This document shows positions 16,032-24,657 of a stretch of DNA of 64,000 nt, one piece after another (within the stretch, counting starts at the first letter, position 1; the number at the start of each line of letters is the position of its first letter). Below the pieces are notes generated by a model. That model ran no database searches and was not told where the DNA came from. It saw only the letters and a list, made by a program, of their open reading frames with translations. This stretch comes from Halomonas cerina (lineage in GTDB: Bacteria; Pseudomonadota; Gammaproteobacteria; Pseudomonadales; Halomonadaceae). The stretch spans positions 124,001 through 188,000 of the forward strand of contig NZ_JACHXP010000004.1 of NCBI RefSeq assembly GCF_014192215.1, written 5' to 3'. A program made the translations under genes and the position numbers.

Positions 16032-16648
16032 GACGCGTTTCCTTCGTCGTCGGTGGTGGGCCTGGCGCGCAGCGACTGGATCATATGGATGAAGGCCTGT
16101 ACGCACATGATGATCAGCGCGACCATGATCACGCCCTTCACCAGGGCCGGGAACGGCGGGTTCCAGGCGGTGCCGGAACGCTCCAACTGCCACTCGCCGA
16201 GCGGGTTGTGGGAGGCCTCCCAGAACATGGTGTAGGCGGCGTAGCTCATCGCCAGGCAGAAGGCGAAGGTGACCAGGTCGTTGAAGCGGTCGAGCCACAG
16301 CCGGAAACGCGGGCCAACGCTGTCGTAGAGCACGCGCACGCGGATATGGCGGTTGCTGGCCAGGGCCGCCGGGCCGCCCAGGGCGAAGCTGACCGCGACC
16401 AGCATCACCACGCTCTCATGGACCCAGGAGGTCGGAGAGCCGAAACCGTAGCGCATGATGACCTCATAGACGCTGATCACCATGGCGATGAACACCAGCC
16501 AGGCGGCGCCGCGGGCGCACCACACCACGCCGCGGTCGAAGGCGCTGCGCACGGGGTCCGGCTCGGGTTCGGGCTCGCCGGCAGTCGCCGGGACGAGCTC
16601 ATCCTCGCCCGGCGCGACATGGTCGTCGTTACGGGATTGGGGAGACAT
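16028..16648 (-). CDS. dctQ: TRAP transporter small permease subunit (DctQ type)
   Basis: The 206-residue protein has four hydrophobic helices after a long acidic N-terminal tail (about 45 residues rich in Glu, Pro and Asp), which is unusual for DctQ. The motif YEVIMRYGFGSPTSWVHE is the family signature. It forms the membrane complex with the large permease encoded downstream. The start with agagga upstream was preferred over one 10 codons earlier. Confidence 0.9.
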   Translation of the reverse strand: MSPQSRNDDHVAPGEDELVPATAGEPEPEPDPVRSAFDRGVVWCARGAAWLVFIAMVISVYEVIMRYGFGSPTSWVHESVVMLVAVSFALGGPAALASNRHIRVRVLYDSVGPRFRLWLDRFNDLVTFAFCLAMSYAAYTMFWEASHNPLGEWQLERSGTAWNPPFPALVKGVIMVALIIMCVQAFIHMIQSLRARPTTDDEGNAS

Positions 16649-16740
16649 GGGATTTCCTCTATACGATGAAGACGTCAAGGCTCGCCAGGACGAACGGCGA
16701 GGCCTTATCCGGCCTCGCCAGTCGCTGCGAAATCAGCAAC

Positions 16741-17811
16741 TCAGGACTGTTCGGCAGACGCCTCATCACCGGCGGAGGACGCCTCCTCGGCCTGCAGCAG
16801 GTTGTGGTTTTCCAGGTACTGGACCACCGACTCGTAGAATTCCTGGGTGATCTCGTTCTTCTCGGCCCAGGCCGCCCACTCTTCCTTGGCGATACTGCGG
16901 AACTTGGCACGCTCCTCGGCAGGCAGGTCGATGATCTCGATATCCGGGTTCTGCCGGGCTTCCCGCACCGCTTCCATGTCGCGGGTCTTGAGTTCGGCCA
17001 CCATCTCGTAGGCCAGGGCATCGACGGAGGTTTCCAGGATCGCCTTGAGGTCATCGGGCAGGCTGTCCCAGATTTCCTTGTTGAGCGATACGGCCACCAT
17101 CGGCAGCGAGTGGAAGCCCGGGTACAGCGGATAAGGGGCAAACTCGTGCAGCCCCTGGGCCTGATTGGTGGCGAACACGGTATAGTCCGCGGCATCGATC
17201 ACCCCCTTCTCGAGGCCGGTATAGACCTCGGAGCCCGGCAGGTTGACCGGGGTGGCACCGGCCTTTTCGAAGACGTTGTAGACCATGCCTTCCGGGGCAC
17301 GCAGCTTGAGTCCCTGCATGTCCTCGACGCTGCGGATCGGCTTGGTGGACGGCAGCGATTCCAGGCCGGTCGCCGCGGCACCGACCAGGTGCAGCCCATA
17401 GGGTTCGACGAGCGTGTTGTAGAGCTCCTCACCGCCGGCATTGTTCATGTAGTCGAGGAAGTCATAGGGGTCGCTCCAGGCACCGACCAGATTGCCGATC
17501 ATGCCGAACGCCGGGTTCTGGCCGGTGAAATAGCTGGGATCGGTCAGGTGGCCCTGCAGGATGCCGGACCGGACGGCCTGCAGCGTCTGGTTGGCCTGGA
17601 CCACCGCCCCCACGGGCAGGATCTCGATGGCGATGCGTCCACCGGACATCGTCTCGACATTGTCGGCCCAGGCCTTCTTCATCTCGAATTGCGGCTCACC
17701 GGACGTTTCCGAGGTCTGGAAGGTCCATTCGTATTCGGCCGCCTGGGCGTTGAAGGCCAGGGCGCCGAGGACGGCAACGGTGAGGGTCTTGAGCGGAGTA
17801 GGTGCAGACAT
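16741..17811 (-). CDS. dctP: TRAP transporter substrate-binding protein (DctP type)
   Basis: The 356-residue periplasmic protein has a signal peptide ending near FNAQAAEYEW. The conserved binding core includes LKLRAPEGMVYNVFEKAG, where the Arg normally pairs with the carboxylate of the ligand, and VIDAADYTVF. In the galactonate operon the ligand is most likely D-galactonate or a close sugar acid. It lies 10 bp from the gntR gene and leads the transport genes. A glutamate/alanine-rich C-terminal tail of about 20 residues is additional to the family core. Confidence 0.92.
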   Translation of the reverse strand: MSAPTPLKTLTVAVLGALAFNAQAAEYEWTFQTSETSGEPQFEMKKAWADNVETMSGGRIAIEILPVGAVVQANQTLQAVRSGILQGHLTDPSYFTGQNPAFGMIGNLVGAWSDPYDFLDYMNNAGGEELYNTLVEPYGLHLVGAAATGLESLPSTKPIRSVEDMQGLKLRAPEGMVYNVFEKAGATPVNLPGSEVYTGLEKGVIDAADYTVFATNQAQGLHEFAPYPLYPGFHSLPMVAVSLNKEIWDSLPDDLKAILETSVDALAYEMVAELKTRDMEAVREARQNPDIEIIDLPAEERAKFRSIAKEEWAAWAEKNEITQEFYESVVQYLENHNLLQAEEASSAGDEASAEQS

Positions 17812-17821
17812 GTGAAATCCT

Positions 17822-18595
17822 TTAATCGCTTGTTGTAGGAGATTCGATGATGGGGAGTCGGCGGGTCAGGCCCTCGAGGCCGAGATCCCGCCCGGTGCGG
17901 TCAAGCACCGCCAGGGCCGCCTGGGCGGCCTGTTCGGGCTGGCGCAGGCGGATCGCCTCCATCACGCGGCGATGCCGCTCCATGCTGTCATGAAGTTCAT
18001 CGGCACTGTGGTTGGAACGTTCGACCAGCAAGGCGATCGCCGGCTTGAGCACATGGCTGATCTGCGCCCAGACCAAGTTGTGCGACGCGGCGAAGATAGC
18101 CTCGTGGAAAGCCACGTCGTACTCGTCGTGAGACCGCCCGCACCAACATAGGTCGTCATGCTCGATGGCGCGAATCATGCCCTCGTAGGCGGTCTCGATC
18201 GCCAGCAGGTCGGCGGCGGTGGCATGCTCGGCGGCCAGCCGGGCGACGAAGGGTTCCACGGCGACCCGGAAGGTGAAGATCTCACGCTGGATGACCGGAT
18301 TGGGATGGGCAAAGCGCGCCATCCAGGCACTCACCCGCGGATCGAGTAGGTGCCATTCCTGCAGGGGGCGGACTCGGGAGCCCTGGCCGGAGATGCGGGT
18401 CAACAGCCCCGCCGCCACCAGGACCTGCAACGCACTGCGCACCGTGCTGCGGCTGACGCCGAAGCGCTCGCAGAGATCCAGTTCTTTGGGCACGAAATCC
18501 CCCGGCGAATACTCCCCGCTGAAGATGGCCTCGGCGAGGACGTCGGCGATATCGGGACGCGCCGTGCGGCGGTCGGTGTCGGTGGATCGGGACAT
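17822..18595 (-). CDS. GntR/FadR-family regulator of galactonate operon (DgoR-like)
   Basis: The 257-residue protein has an N-terminal winged helix (FVPKELDLCERFGVSRSTVR, ALQVLVAAGLLTRI) and a C-terminal FCD domain. The FCD metal/ligand histidines appear in HDEYDVAFHEAIFAASHN and later in MERHRRVMEAI. It is the first gene of the operon, so it should regulate itself and the downstream dct/dgo genes, probably releasing DNA on binding galactonate. A clear dyad is present 34 bp upstream. Confidence 0.9.
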   Translation of the reverse strand: MSRSTDTDRRTARPDIADVLAEAIFSGEYSPGDFVPKELDLCERFGVSRSTVRSALQVLVAAGLLTRISGQGSRVRPLQEWHLLDPRVSAWMARFAHPNPVIQREIFTFRVAVEPFVARLAAEHATAADLLAIETAYEGMIRAIEHDDLCWCGRSHDEYDVAFHEAIFAASHNLVWAQISHVLKPAIALLVERSNHSADELHDSMERHRRVMEAIRLRQPEQAAQAALAVLDRTGRDLGLEGLTRRLPIIESPTTSD

Positions 18596-18628
18596 GGTCG
18601 TCTTTCCGAAGCGTGGCGGCCCTTGTCG

Positions 18629-18660
18629 GACCCTATGTCATCTATGTCGGACATAGGGTC
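18629..18660. promoter_or_regulatory. GntR-type operator, nested palindromes
   Basis: The outer 11-bp arms gaccctatgtc and gacatagggtc are perfect complements around a 10-bp centre. Inside is a second perfect dyad tatgtc-g-gacata (18643-18655), and a half-site ttgtcggac lies just left. TNGTC-N-GACNA is the usual FadR-subfamily site. It is the natural binding site for the regulator whose start is 34 bp away. Confidence 0.75.
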
Positions 18661-18790
18661 TAGCAAAATCGGACTTACTGCCTTTAGACTTTGGTCTCGA
18701 GCCTGCTTCCGTATAGAACTCGCCATGGCGTCTGAGGCACCGCATCATTTCCCCCGGCGAAGCTCTTCTACTCCTTCAGGACGGCGACGC

Positions 18791-19405
18791 TCACTCATCC
18801 CAATCCAGCCATCGGGCAAGCCGCTTCAGGCGCCGATGCAGGAAACACCGCGTGTCCTGCTGCCCCGACGTGGTATCGCCTGACCAGCATCGCAGGGTGG
18901 CGAGGAAGAGGGCGCTGAGTGCGAGTTCTTCCCGCTGGGCGCGACGACTGCCATAGGGGGCCTCGAGGCAGGCCGCCTGGCGCCACCACTGAATAAGCCG
19001 CGACAGCTCGAAGATCATCGGGACCCAGGTATGCGGGTGCGGTGGATGCGCCTTGGTCCTCAGCATCTGCGCGGTGATCTCGCGGTGCGGCGCCAGGGCA
19101 TCGAACCAGGCCAGCAGGCAGTGCTCGAGGCGGTCGCGCGCCGGCCAGTCGGCGAAGCCGCCGGGCGGGTCGGCGAGCATGGCCGCCAGCCCCCGACGGA
19201 ACCAGGCATCGGCCACGGCATCGAGGTCGCGATAGTGAGCGAGGATGCGCGAGGCGGGCACGTCGAGCCGAGCCGCTACTTCCGTCAGCCTCACTGCCTC
19301 CCAGCCCTGCGTCTCGGCGATGACCAGGGCGGTCTCGAGGATGGCGTCGGCGAGGTCCGAGGTCGCCTGGGGCGTAGGGTGCACAGGAATCATGGCCATG
19401 ATCAT
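18791..19405 (-). CDS. TetR-family transcriptional regulator
   Basis: The 204-residue protein carries a TetR-type HTH (ILETALVIAETQGWEAVRLT, VAARLDVPASRILAHYRD) and a larger C-terminal domain with many Trp. It is divergent from the NAD-dependent epimerase-like gene, with about 150 bp between them for a shared promoter. Three in-frame ATGs lie close together; the one after ggag was chosen. The ligand is unknown. Confidence 0.82.
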   Translation of the reverse strand: MIMAMIPVHPTPQATSDLADAILETALVIAETQGWEAVRLTEVAARLDVPASRILAHYRDLDAVADAWFRRGLAAMLADPPGGFADWPARDRLEHCLLAWFDALAPHREITAQMLRTKAHPPHPHTWVPMIFELSRLIQWWRQAACLEAPYGSRRAQREELALSALFLATLRCWSGDTTSGQQDTRCFLHRRLKRLARWLDWDE

Positions 19406-19555
19406 CGCTCCGAGGCTCGCGCCTGGCGCCACCGCGGGATCCAGGCTCCTCTTCTCAGGGTAGACACGAAACGGCGTCGGATGACGACGTTTGCGGCCTG
19501 AAGCCAGTCAGGCACAATCGTCGTTACCCTTATGCAACTCGACAGGATCAGCGTC

Positions 19556-20464
19556 ATGCCCGATCGACCGGTCACCGTCTTCGGCGGCACGGGGTTCCTC
19601 GGCGCCACCCTGGTGCGCGAGCTGGTGGAAGCCGGCCGCCCGGTGCGGCTGGTCGCCCGACGCCCGGCGCGGCCGGCCTGGGCCGAGGCCGCGGATCCGC
19701 TGGAGCTGGTGGCCGCCGATATCCGCCGCGACGACGCGGTGGCCGCGGCGCTCGACGGCGCCGCGGCGGTGGTCAATGCGGTGAGCCTCTACGTCCAGAC
19801 CCGCCGACTGAGTTTCGAGACCATCCACGTAGAAGGCGCCGGTCGTCTGGCACGGCTGGCCCGGGAGGCCGGCATCGAACGGCTGATCCATGTCTCGGGC
19901 ATCGGCGCCGATCACACCTCCCCCTCGGCCTATGTGCGCGCCCGCGCCCATGGCGAGGCGGCGGTCCTCGAGACCATGCCCCGCGCCATCATCGTCCGTC
20001 CCAGCGTGCTGTTCGGTCCGCAGGATGCCTTCCTCGGGAGCCTGGCGGGCCTGACACGGCTGCCGGTGATCCCGCTGTTCGGCCGGGGCGAGACACGCCT
20101 GCAGCCGGTGCATGTGGTGGACCTGGCGCGCGCCCTCGCTCGCCTGACCGGCGAGCCGGGGACCCCGCGACGGCTGTTTGAGTTCGGCGGCAGCGAGGCG
20201 ATGACCTATCGCCAGATCCTCGAGCTGGTGCTTGCCCACCTGGGACGCGAGCGACCGCTGCTGCCAGTGCCCTTCCCCGCCTGGCGGGTGCTGGCCGCCT
20301 TCACCGGGCGGCTGCCTAACCCGCCGCTCACCCGCGATCAGGTCATTCTGATGAGCCGCGACAACGTGGTCGGTGACGGGGTCGGTACCTTCGATGACCT
20401 GGGGATCGCTCCCCGTTCGCTGCGGGAGAGCCTGCCTAACTGTCTGACGCCGACCGGTCGCTGA
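19556..20464 (+). CDS. NAD(P)-dependent epimerase/NDUFA9-like oxidoreductase
   Basis: The 302-residue short-chain-type protein has the dinucleotide motif TVFGGTGFLGATLVREL at the N-terminus and IHVSGIGADHTSPSAYVRA with the YxxxR variant in place of YxxxK. Downstream is IIVRPSVLFGPQDAFL. This pattern fits the complex I NDUFA9-like/atypical SDR group, often non-catalytic or quinone-linked. It stands next to tetR and upstream of prs. An upstream ATG without ribosome site was passed over. The biochemical role is unclear. Confidence 0.85.
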   Translation: MPDRPVTVFGGTGFLGATLVRELVEAGRPVRLVARRPARPAWAEAADPLELVAADIRRDDAVAAALDGAAAVVNAVSLYVQTRRLSFETIHVEGAGRLARLAREAGIERLIHVSGIGADHTSPSAYVRARAHGEAAVLETMPRAIIVRPSVLFGPQDAFLGSLAGLTRLPVIPLFGRGETRLQPVHVVDLARALARLTGEPGTPRRLFEFGGSEAMTYRQILELVLAHLGRERPLLPVPFPAWRVLAAFTGRLPNPPLTRDQVILMSRDNVVGDGVGTFDDLGIAPRSLRESLPNCLTPTGR

Positions 20465-20520
20465 TCAACGGCCGTGATGGTGCTCGGCAGACACCCGCCA
20501 GACCGTCTATGGTGAAAGTT

Positions 20521-21498
20521 ATGAAGCTTTTCACTCTTAATGCCAGCCGATCCTTCGGCGAGAGCGTGGCCAAGGCGCTGGGTATCTCGCTGGCCAACCA
20601 CGAGGAGCGCGAGTTCGAGGACGGTGAGCACAAGGCACGTCCGCTGGAGAGCGTGCGCGGTGAGGACGTCTACGTGCTGCAGTGCCTCGACGGCGTTGGC
20701 AACCAGAGCGTCAACGAACGGCTGTGTCGGCTGCTGTTCTTCCTGGGGGCCGTCCGCGAGGCCGGCGCGGCACGCGTGACCGCCGTGATCCCCTACTTCG
20801 CCTACGCCCGCAAGGATCGTCGCACCAAGTCACGCGACCCGGTCACCTCGCGCTACATGGCCATGCTGCTCGAGGCGATGGGGATCGATGCGGTGATCAC
20901 TCTGGACGTCCACAACCCGGTGGCCTTCCAGAACGCCTTTCGCTGCCGCAATGTCACCCTCGATACCCGCCGCCTGTTCACCGACCACATGCGTGAGCGC
21001 TGCGCCGACGGGCCCGTGGTGGTGGCCTCTCCCGACCCGGGCGGCGTGAAGCGCGCTCAGGGCTTCCAGGAGATGCTCGGGGCCGTGCTCGACCGCGAGG
21101 TCGGATCGGCCTACATGGAAAAGCGCCGCAGCGAGGGCAAGGTCAGTGGCACTCTGCTGGCCGGCGAGGTCGATGGTGCCACCGTGCTGGTGGTCGACGA
21201 CCTGATCAGCTCCGGCGGCACCCTGCTGCGCGCCGCCGAGGCATGCCTGGACCGGGGGGCGCAACGGGTTTTCGGCCTGGCCGCCCACGGCCTGTTCGTC
21301 GGCGATGCCGACCGCGTGATCAGCGATCCACGGCTGGAAAAGATCGTGGTCACCGATACCGTGCCGCCGACACGACTCGACGCGCGCATCGCCCGCGAGC
21401 ATCTGGAGGTAGTCAGCGCCGCCCCGCTGTTCGCCGAAGCCATCCGCCGCCTCCATGAAAACGGCTCGCTGACCGAGCTCCTCGAAGGCCCGGCATGA
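20521..21498 (+). CDS. Ribose-phosphate pyrophosphokinase (PRPP synthetase)
   Basis: The 325-residue enzyme has the conserved loop YARKDRRTKSRDPVTSR with catalytic Lys/Arg, VASPDPGGVKRAQGF for the phosphate-binding site, and VLVVDDLISSGGTLL for the ribose-5-phosphate/PRPP loop. It converts ribose 5-phosphate and ATP to PRPP and AMP. A start 12 bases upstream is possible. A second, more divergent PRPP-synthetase-like gene is at 37551-38450, so this may not be the main housekeeping copy, which normally sits near ispE. Confidence 0.88.
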   Translation: MKLFTLNASRSFGESVAKALGISLANHEEREFEDGEHKARPLESVRGEDVYVLQCLDGVGNQSVNERLCRLLFFLGAVREAGAARVTAVIPYFAYARKDRRTKSRDPVTSRYMAMLLEAMGIDAVITLDVHNPVAFQNAFRCRNVTLDTRRLFTDHMRERCADGPVVVASPDPGGVKRAQGFQEMLGAVLDREVGSAYMEKRRSEGKVSGTLLAGEVDGATVLVVDDLISSGGTLLRAAEACLDRGAQRVFGLAAHGLFVGDADRVISDPRLEKIVVTDTVPPTRLDARIAREHLEVVSAAPLFAEAIRRLHENGSLTELLEGPA

Positions 21499-21561
21499 CG
21501 GCCCGAGGCACCATCGACGCGCGTCCTGATTGTTGTTCGCCAGCCCCCCGTCTCGTTCGAC

Positions 21562-22620
21562 TCACCGAGCCGGAGCGGCGTCCAACTCACGGCAGGCCTG
21601 CTGCGCAAGGGCCAGATACTGCCTGGCTCGTGGCTCCCACTTGTCCGGGTTACGTGGGTTCGGCTCAAGCAGGTGGGCGAGCGTCAACCGCGCCCGCAGG
21701 CAGGCGCGGTACGCCGTATAGAAGGCCAGCAATCGCCTGCCGGGTCGATCCCCCAGGGCGCGGGCACACTGCCTGATGAGTTGCTCGCCGATCCAGGCGG
21801 CCCCGAGTCGGTCGCACTCGAGCCCAAGAAAGCTCAGTTCATCGAACGGATCTACCAGGCGCAGGGGCCGGCTGAATTCGAGGCAGTCGATGACCACGGG
21901 GGGGTCGGTCAGGCAGATATGCTCCGGCCGCAGGTCGCCATGGCCCTCGACGATCCGCCCCCGATGCACGCGATCACCGAGCAGGTTGGGTTCCTCCGCC
22001 AGCAGTCGATCGAGCCGGCCCAGGACGGCCTGCACTCTCTCCGCCGACAGCGAGAATCGTGAATCGTCGAGAACCTCCCGATTCCTATCGTGTTCGCGAG
22101 CGAAGTGTGCCAGGTATGTTTCCACCGGCATCGCCACCGGCTCGCGGTCGCGGTAGAAGGCGGCGAGCCGGTCGCCGACCCGAGCGATGCGCTCGCGGGT
22201 GACGGTGCCCTCGGCCAGGGCCACATCCAGCAGTTGGTGCTCGGGAAGTCGCTTCATCACCACCAGCCAGTCGACCACCGACTTGCCCCCCAGCGCCAGG
22301 CGGCCCTCCGCGTCGAGGCCCAGTGTCTCGACCCCGAGATAGACGTCCTCGGCCAGGCGGCGGTTGAGCCGCACTTCCTCGCGGCAGAGGAACTCCCGGT
22401 CCTCGAGGAAGTGACAGTCGCGGTAGCTGTACTCGACGGGCTTCTTGAGCTTGTAGACCCGTTCTCCCGCCAGAAAGACCCAGGCCATGTGAGTCTCCCT
22501 GACATCCACCTTCCCGTCGAATCCGGGGTAGGCCGCTGCCGACGCGAGAAACGCGACCTTGTCCCGAAGTGGGACATCGTCAACGTCAGCCGCCGGGTCG
22601 CTGGATGGAGGCTTGGCCAT
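21562..22620 (-). CDS. APH/kinase-like protein of the COG2187 group
   Basis: The 352-residue protein matches the aminoglycoside phosphotransferase-like N-terminal half of COG2187 proteins. ERVYKLKKPVEYSYRD is the ATP-binding lysine region, and VEGHGDLRPEHICL is the catalytic loop (HGDLRxEH). VVIDCLEFSRPLRLVDPFDE replaces the usual IDFE motif. Many family members have a C-terminal P-loop kinase domain; here it is absent. The substrate is unknown. The start follows a strong gggaggg ribosome site. Confidence 0.82.
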   Translation of the reverse strand: MAKPPSSDPAADVDDVPLRDKVAFLASAAAYPGFDGKVDVRETHMAWVFLAGERVYKLKKPVEYSYRDCHFLEDREFLCREEVRLNRRLAEDVYLGVETLGLDAEGRLALGGKSVVDWLVVMKRLPEHQLLDVALAEGTVTRERIARVGDRLAAFYRDREPVAMPVETYLAHFAREHDRNREVLDDSRFSLSAERVQAVLGRLDRLLAEEPNLLGDRVHRGRIVEGHGDLRPEHICLTDPPVVIDCLEFSRPLRLVDPFDELSFLGLECDRLGAAWIGEQLIRQCARALGDRPGRRLLAFYTAYRACLRARLTLAHLLEPNPRNPDKWEPRARQYLALAQQACRELDAAPAR

Positions 22621-22729
22621 GGGTGGTCCCTCCCAGTGCACTACTTGAGTTTCATACTTTCTTGTCGAATGCCGACTTCCGCTGCATCGATCCACTGCCG
22701 CCTCGGTTGGCTCGCCGCCAGCCTCGACC

Positions 22730-22819
22730 TTCGTGGCCGCACGCCGGGTAGACGTACTGCAGGCCATCGTCATCGGTGAAGTCGGAGGCGCACTCGGGGC
22801 AGGGGGGCAGGTCGTTCAA
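22730..22819 (-). pseudogene. phnA/yjdM zinc-ribbon remnant
   Basis: Starting from a TTG the sequence reads LNDLPPCPECASDFTDDDGL and continues QYVYPACGHE. This is the N-terminal zinc ribbon of PhnA/YjdM with the third Cys changed to Tyr. After about 30 residues similarity ends and the frame runs into unrelated sequence upstream of the COG2187 gene. It begins almost directly after the stop of the CapA-like gene. It is a truncated gene. Confidence 0.7.
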
Positions 22820-22822
22820 GCG

Positions 22823-23938
22823 TCAGTGCCACTCGAGACATAGGTGGCCTCGGGCATCACGCCGCACCCCGGTGCCGAGTGGCCCACCCTCCCGGTCGAG
22901 GAGGCGACACAGCCAGGCGACATCCTCACCCGAGGCCCGGTTCAGACGAAAGTGTCGGCGTTGCAGGGGCACCAGCGTCAACCGCACCAGGATCCCGTCG
23001 ACGGTTCTCAGGGTGGGAAAGTAGAGCAACGCTAGGTCGTCGCGGAATTGCTCGTGGCCGGTGATGCCCTCGTAGTCGTTGATGAGATCGCCACAGCCAT
23101 AGAGGATCAGCTTGCCATGGTGAACCTCGATACCCCGCACATGGTGGGAGGAATGGCCCCATACCAGATCGACCCCGGCCTCGTCGATGAGCCGGTGGGC
23201 GAAGGCACGGTGCGCCTCGGGAATCTCATAGCCCCAGTTGCTCCCCCAGTGCAGCGAGACCACCGCCACTTCTCTCGGTTGGCGCCCGTTGGCGACCTCA
23301 TCCCCGATGGCCCGCAGCGCCTCGGATGATAGTTCGGGCAGCACGTTGATTCCTGGCTGCGTCTCGCTGGCCGCCCAGTCGAGCGGCACGCCACTGCAGG
23401 GCAGCCCGTAGGCGAGCAGACGCACGCTGCCGCCCGGTACCGCGAAGCGCTGCGGGACGGCCGCCTCGGCCCGGTCGCGGCCGGCACCGACCTGGGGTAT
23501 CCCGGCCGCCTCCAGCACCGTCAGGGTCTCGAGCAGTCCCTCGCGGCCCCAGTCCAGCACGTGATTGTTGGCCAGCACGGCGCCATCCACCCGGGCCTCG
23601 GCAAGCACGGGCAGATTGGCAGGATGCATGCGGTAATTAATGCCCTTGAGCTGGGCATCGTTGCTGGTGGTAACGGCTGTCTCTAGGTTGATCAGCCGCA
23701 GATCGGGAGCCTGACGGTCGAGCCATGCCAGGGCGTCGCCCCACACGTAGGGAAAGTCCACAGGATAGGGAATGGGGCCGGTCACCCGCTCGGCCAGCGC
23801 GACATAGCCGGTGGCCGAGCGCATGTAGCCCTCGTGGAGATGCGGGGCACCGGGATGCGGCAGGATCTGGTCGATCCCGCGGCCCGTCATCACATCGCCT
23901 GTCAGCCACAGTGTGATCTCGCTCCGGTCAGCGCTCAT
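22823..23938 (-). CDS. CapA-family metallophosphatase-like protein
   Basis: The 371-residue protein has the family pattern TLWLTGDVMTGRGID near the N-terminus, LRLINLETAVTT, ILANNHVLDWGREGL-like NNHxLDxG, and VVSLHWGSNWGYE with GHSSHHVRGIEVHHG. These are the Asp, Asn and His metal ligands of the PGA_cap/calcineurin-like fold. Such proteins are linked to poly-gamma-glutamate capsule synthesis but are also widespread alone. No capBC genes are present here. There is no signal peptide, so it is probably cytoplasmic. The start has the ribosome site gaggtgg. Confidence 0.88.
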   Translation of the reverse strand: MSADRSEITLWLTGDVMTGRGIDQILPHPGAPHLHEGYMRSATGYVALAERVTGPIPYPVDFPYVWGDALAWLDRQAPDLRLINLETAVTTSNDAQLKGINYRMHPANLPVLAEARVDGAVLANNHVLDWGREGLLETLTVLEAAGIPQVGAGRDRAEAAVPQRFAVPGGSVRLLAYGLPCSGVPLDWAASETQPGINVLPELSSEALRAIGDEVANGRQPREVAVVSLHWGSNWGYEIPEAHRAFAHRLIDEAGVDLVWGHSSHHVRGIEVHHGKLILYGCGDLINDYEGITGHEQFRDDLALLYFPTLRTVDGILVRLTLVPLQRRHFRLNRASGEDVAWLCRLLDREGGPLGTGVRRDARGHLCLEWH

Positions 23939-24010
23939 CCACCACCTCGTCATCACCCCGATCCCGGCAAGGGTGAACCGTCCTGCCAGAACCGGGGTGG
24001 TTGGGTCGGG

Positions 24011-24517
24011 TCACTTCACCTCGACCTTGCGCCGAGTGGCCTGCTGGAGCTTGGGCAGGACCAGCTCGAGCAGACCGTTCTTGAAGGAGGCGGTGGCCTT
24101 GTCGGCATCGACCTCGCCGGGCAGGGGCACCGTGCGGGTGAAGGCGCCGCGTGAGATCTCGGAATAGTAGTACTCCCCTTCCTCCTCCTGGGTTTCCTGG
24201 CGTTGCTCGCCCTTGAGGGTCACCGCCGTATCGGTCACCGAGACGTCGAGGTCCTCGCGCTCAAAGCCGGGAATCTCGGCACGCAGCACCACCTCATTAT
24301 CCCGGTCGATGACATCGATCTTGGGCACCTGCCCCTCGAGGGCCGCGAAACGCTCTCGCAACGGCTGCTCCCAGTGCATGGGGTGCCGCCAGCCACGCTC
24401 GAAGAGACCGTCGAGCAGGCGTTCGAACTCCCGAAACGGGCTGACCGACCGTGAGGCCGGCTCCCGTGGAGCGTCACGGGTGGCAGGGGGGGTCTCCTTG
24501 GAAGATTTCTTGGCCAT
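24011..24517 (-). CDS. Small heat-shock protein Hsp20
   Basis: The 168-residue protein has an alpha-crystallin domain from about residue 60: VLRAEIPGFEREDLDVSVTD, then FTRTVPLPGEVDADKATASF and NGLLELVLPKL. The N-terminal arm is charged and includes EFERLLDGLFERGW. The C-terminus ends in RRKVEVK without an IxI anchor. It holds denatured proteins for refolding. No sigma-32-type promoter was recognised upstream. Confidence 0.92.
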   Translation of the reverse strand: MAKKSSKETPPATRDAPREPASRSVSPFREFERLLDGLFERGWRHPMHWEQPLRERFAALEGQVPKIDVIDRDNEVVLRAEIPGFEREDLDVSVTDTAVTLKGEQRQETQEEEGEYYYSEISRGAFTRTVPLPGEVDADKATASFKNGLLELVLPKLQQATRRKVEVK

Positions 24518-24657
24518 GAGGATCACTCCTGACGTGGACGGATGGGTTATCGGCACGCCGGGCAGCCGTGCACTCTCACGCTACCGCGCGCCGTGCACCT
24601 ATCATCAAGCGTAGTACAGGCCCCGCGCCTGGAGGACGCGCCCGCCTTCCTGTTCTG

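Noticed and set aside
14622..16235. A 537-codon plus-strand frame rich in His, Gln, Arg and Asp
   Set aside because: It is antisense to dctM and dgoD; its composition is typical of a reverse-strand shadow.
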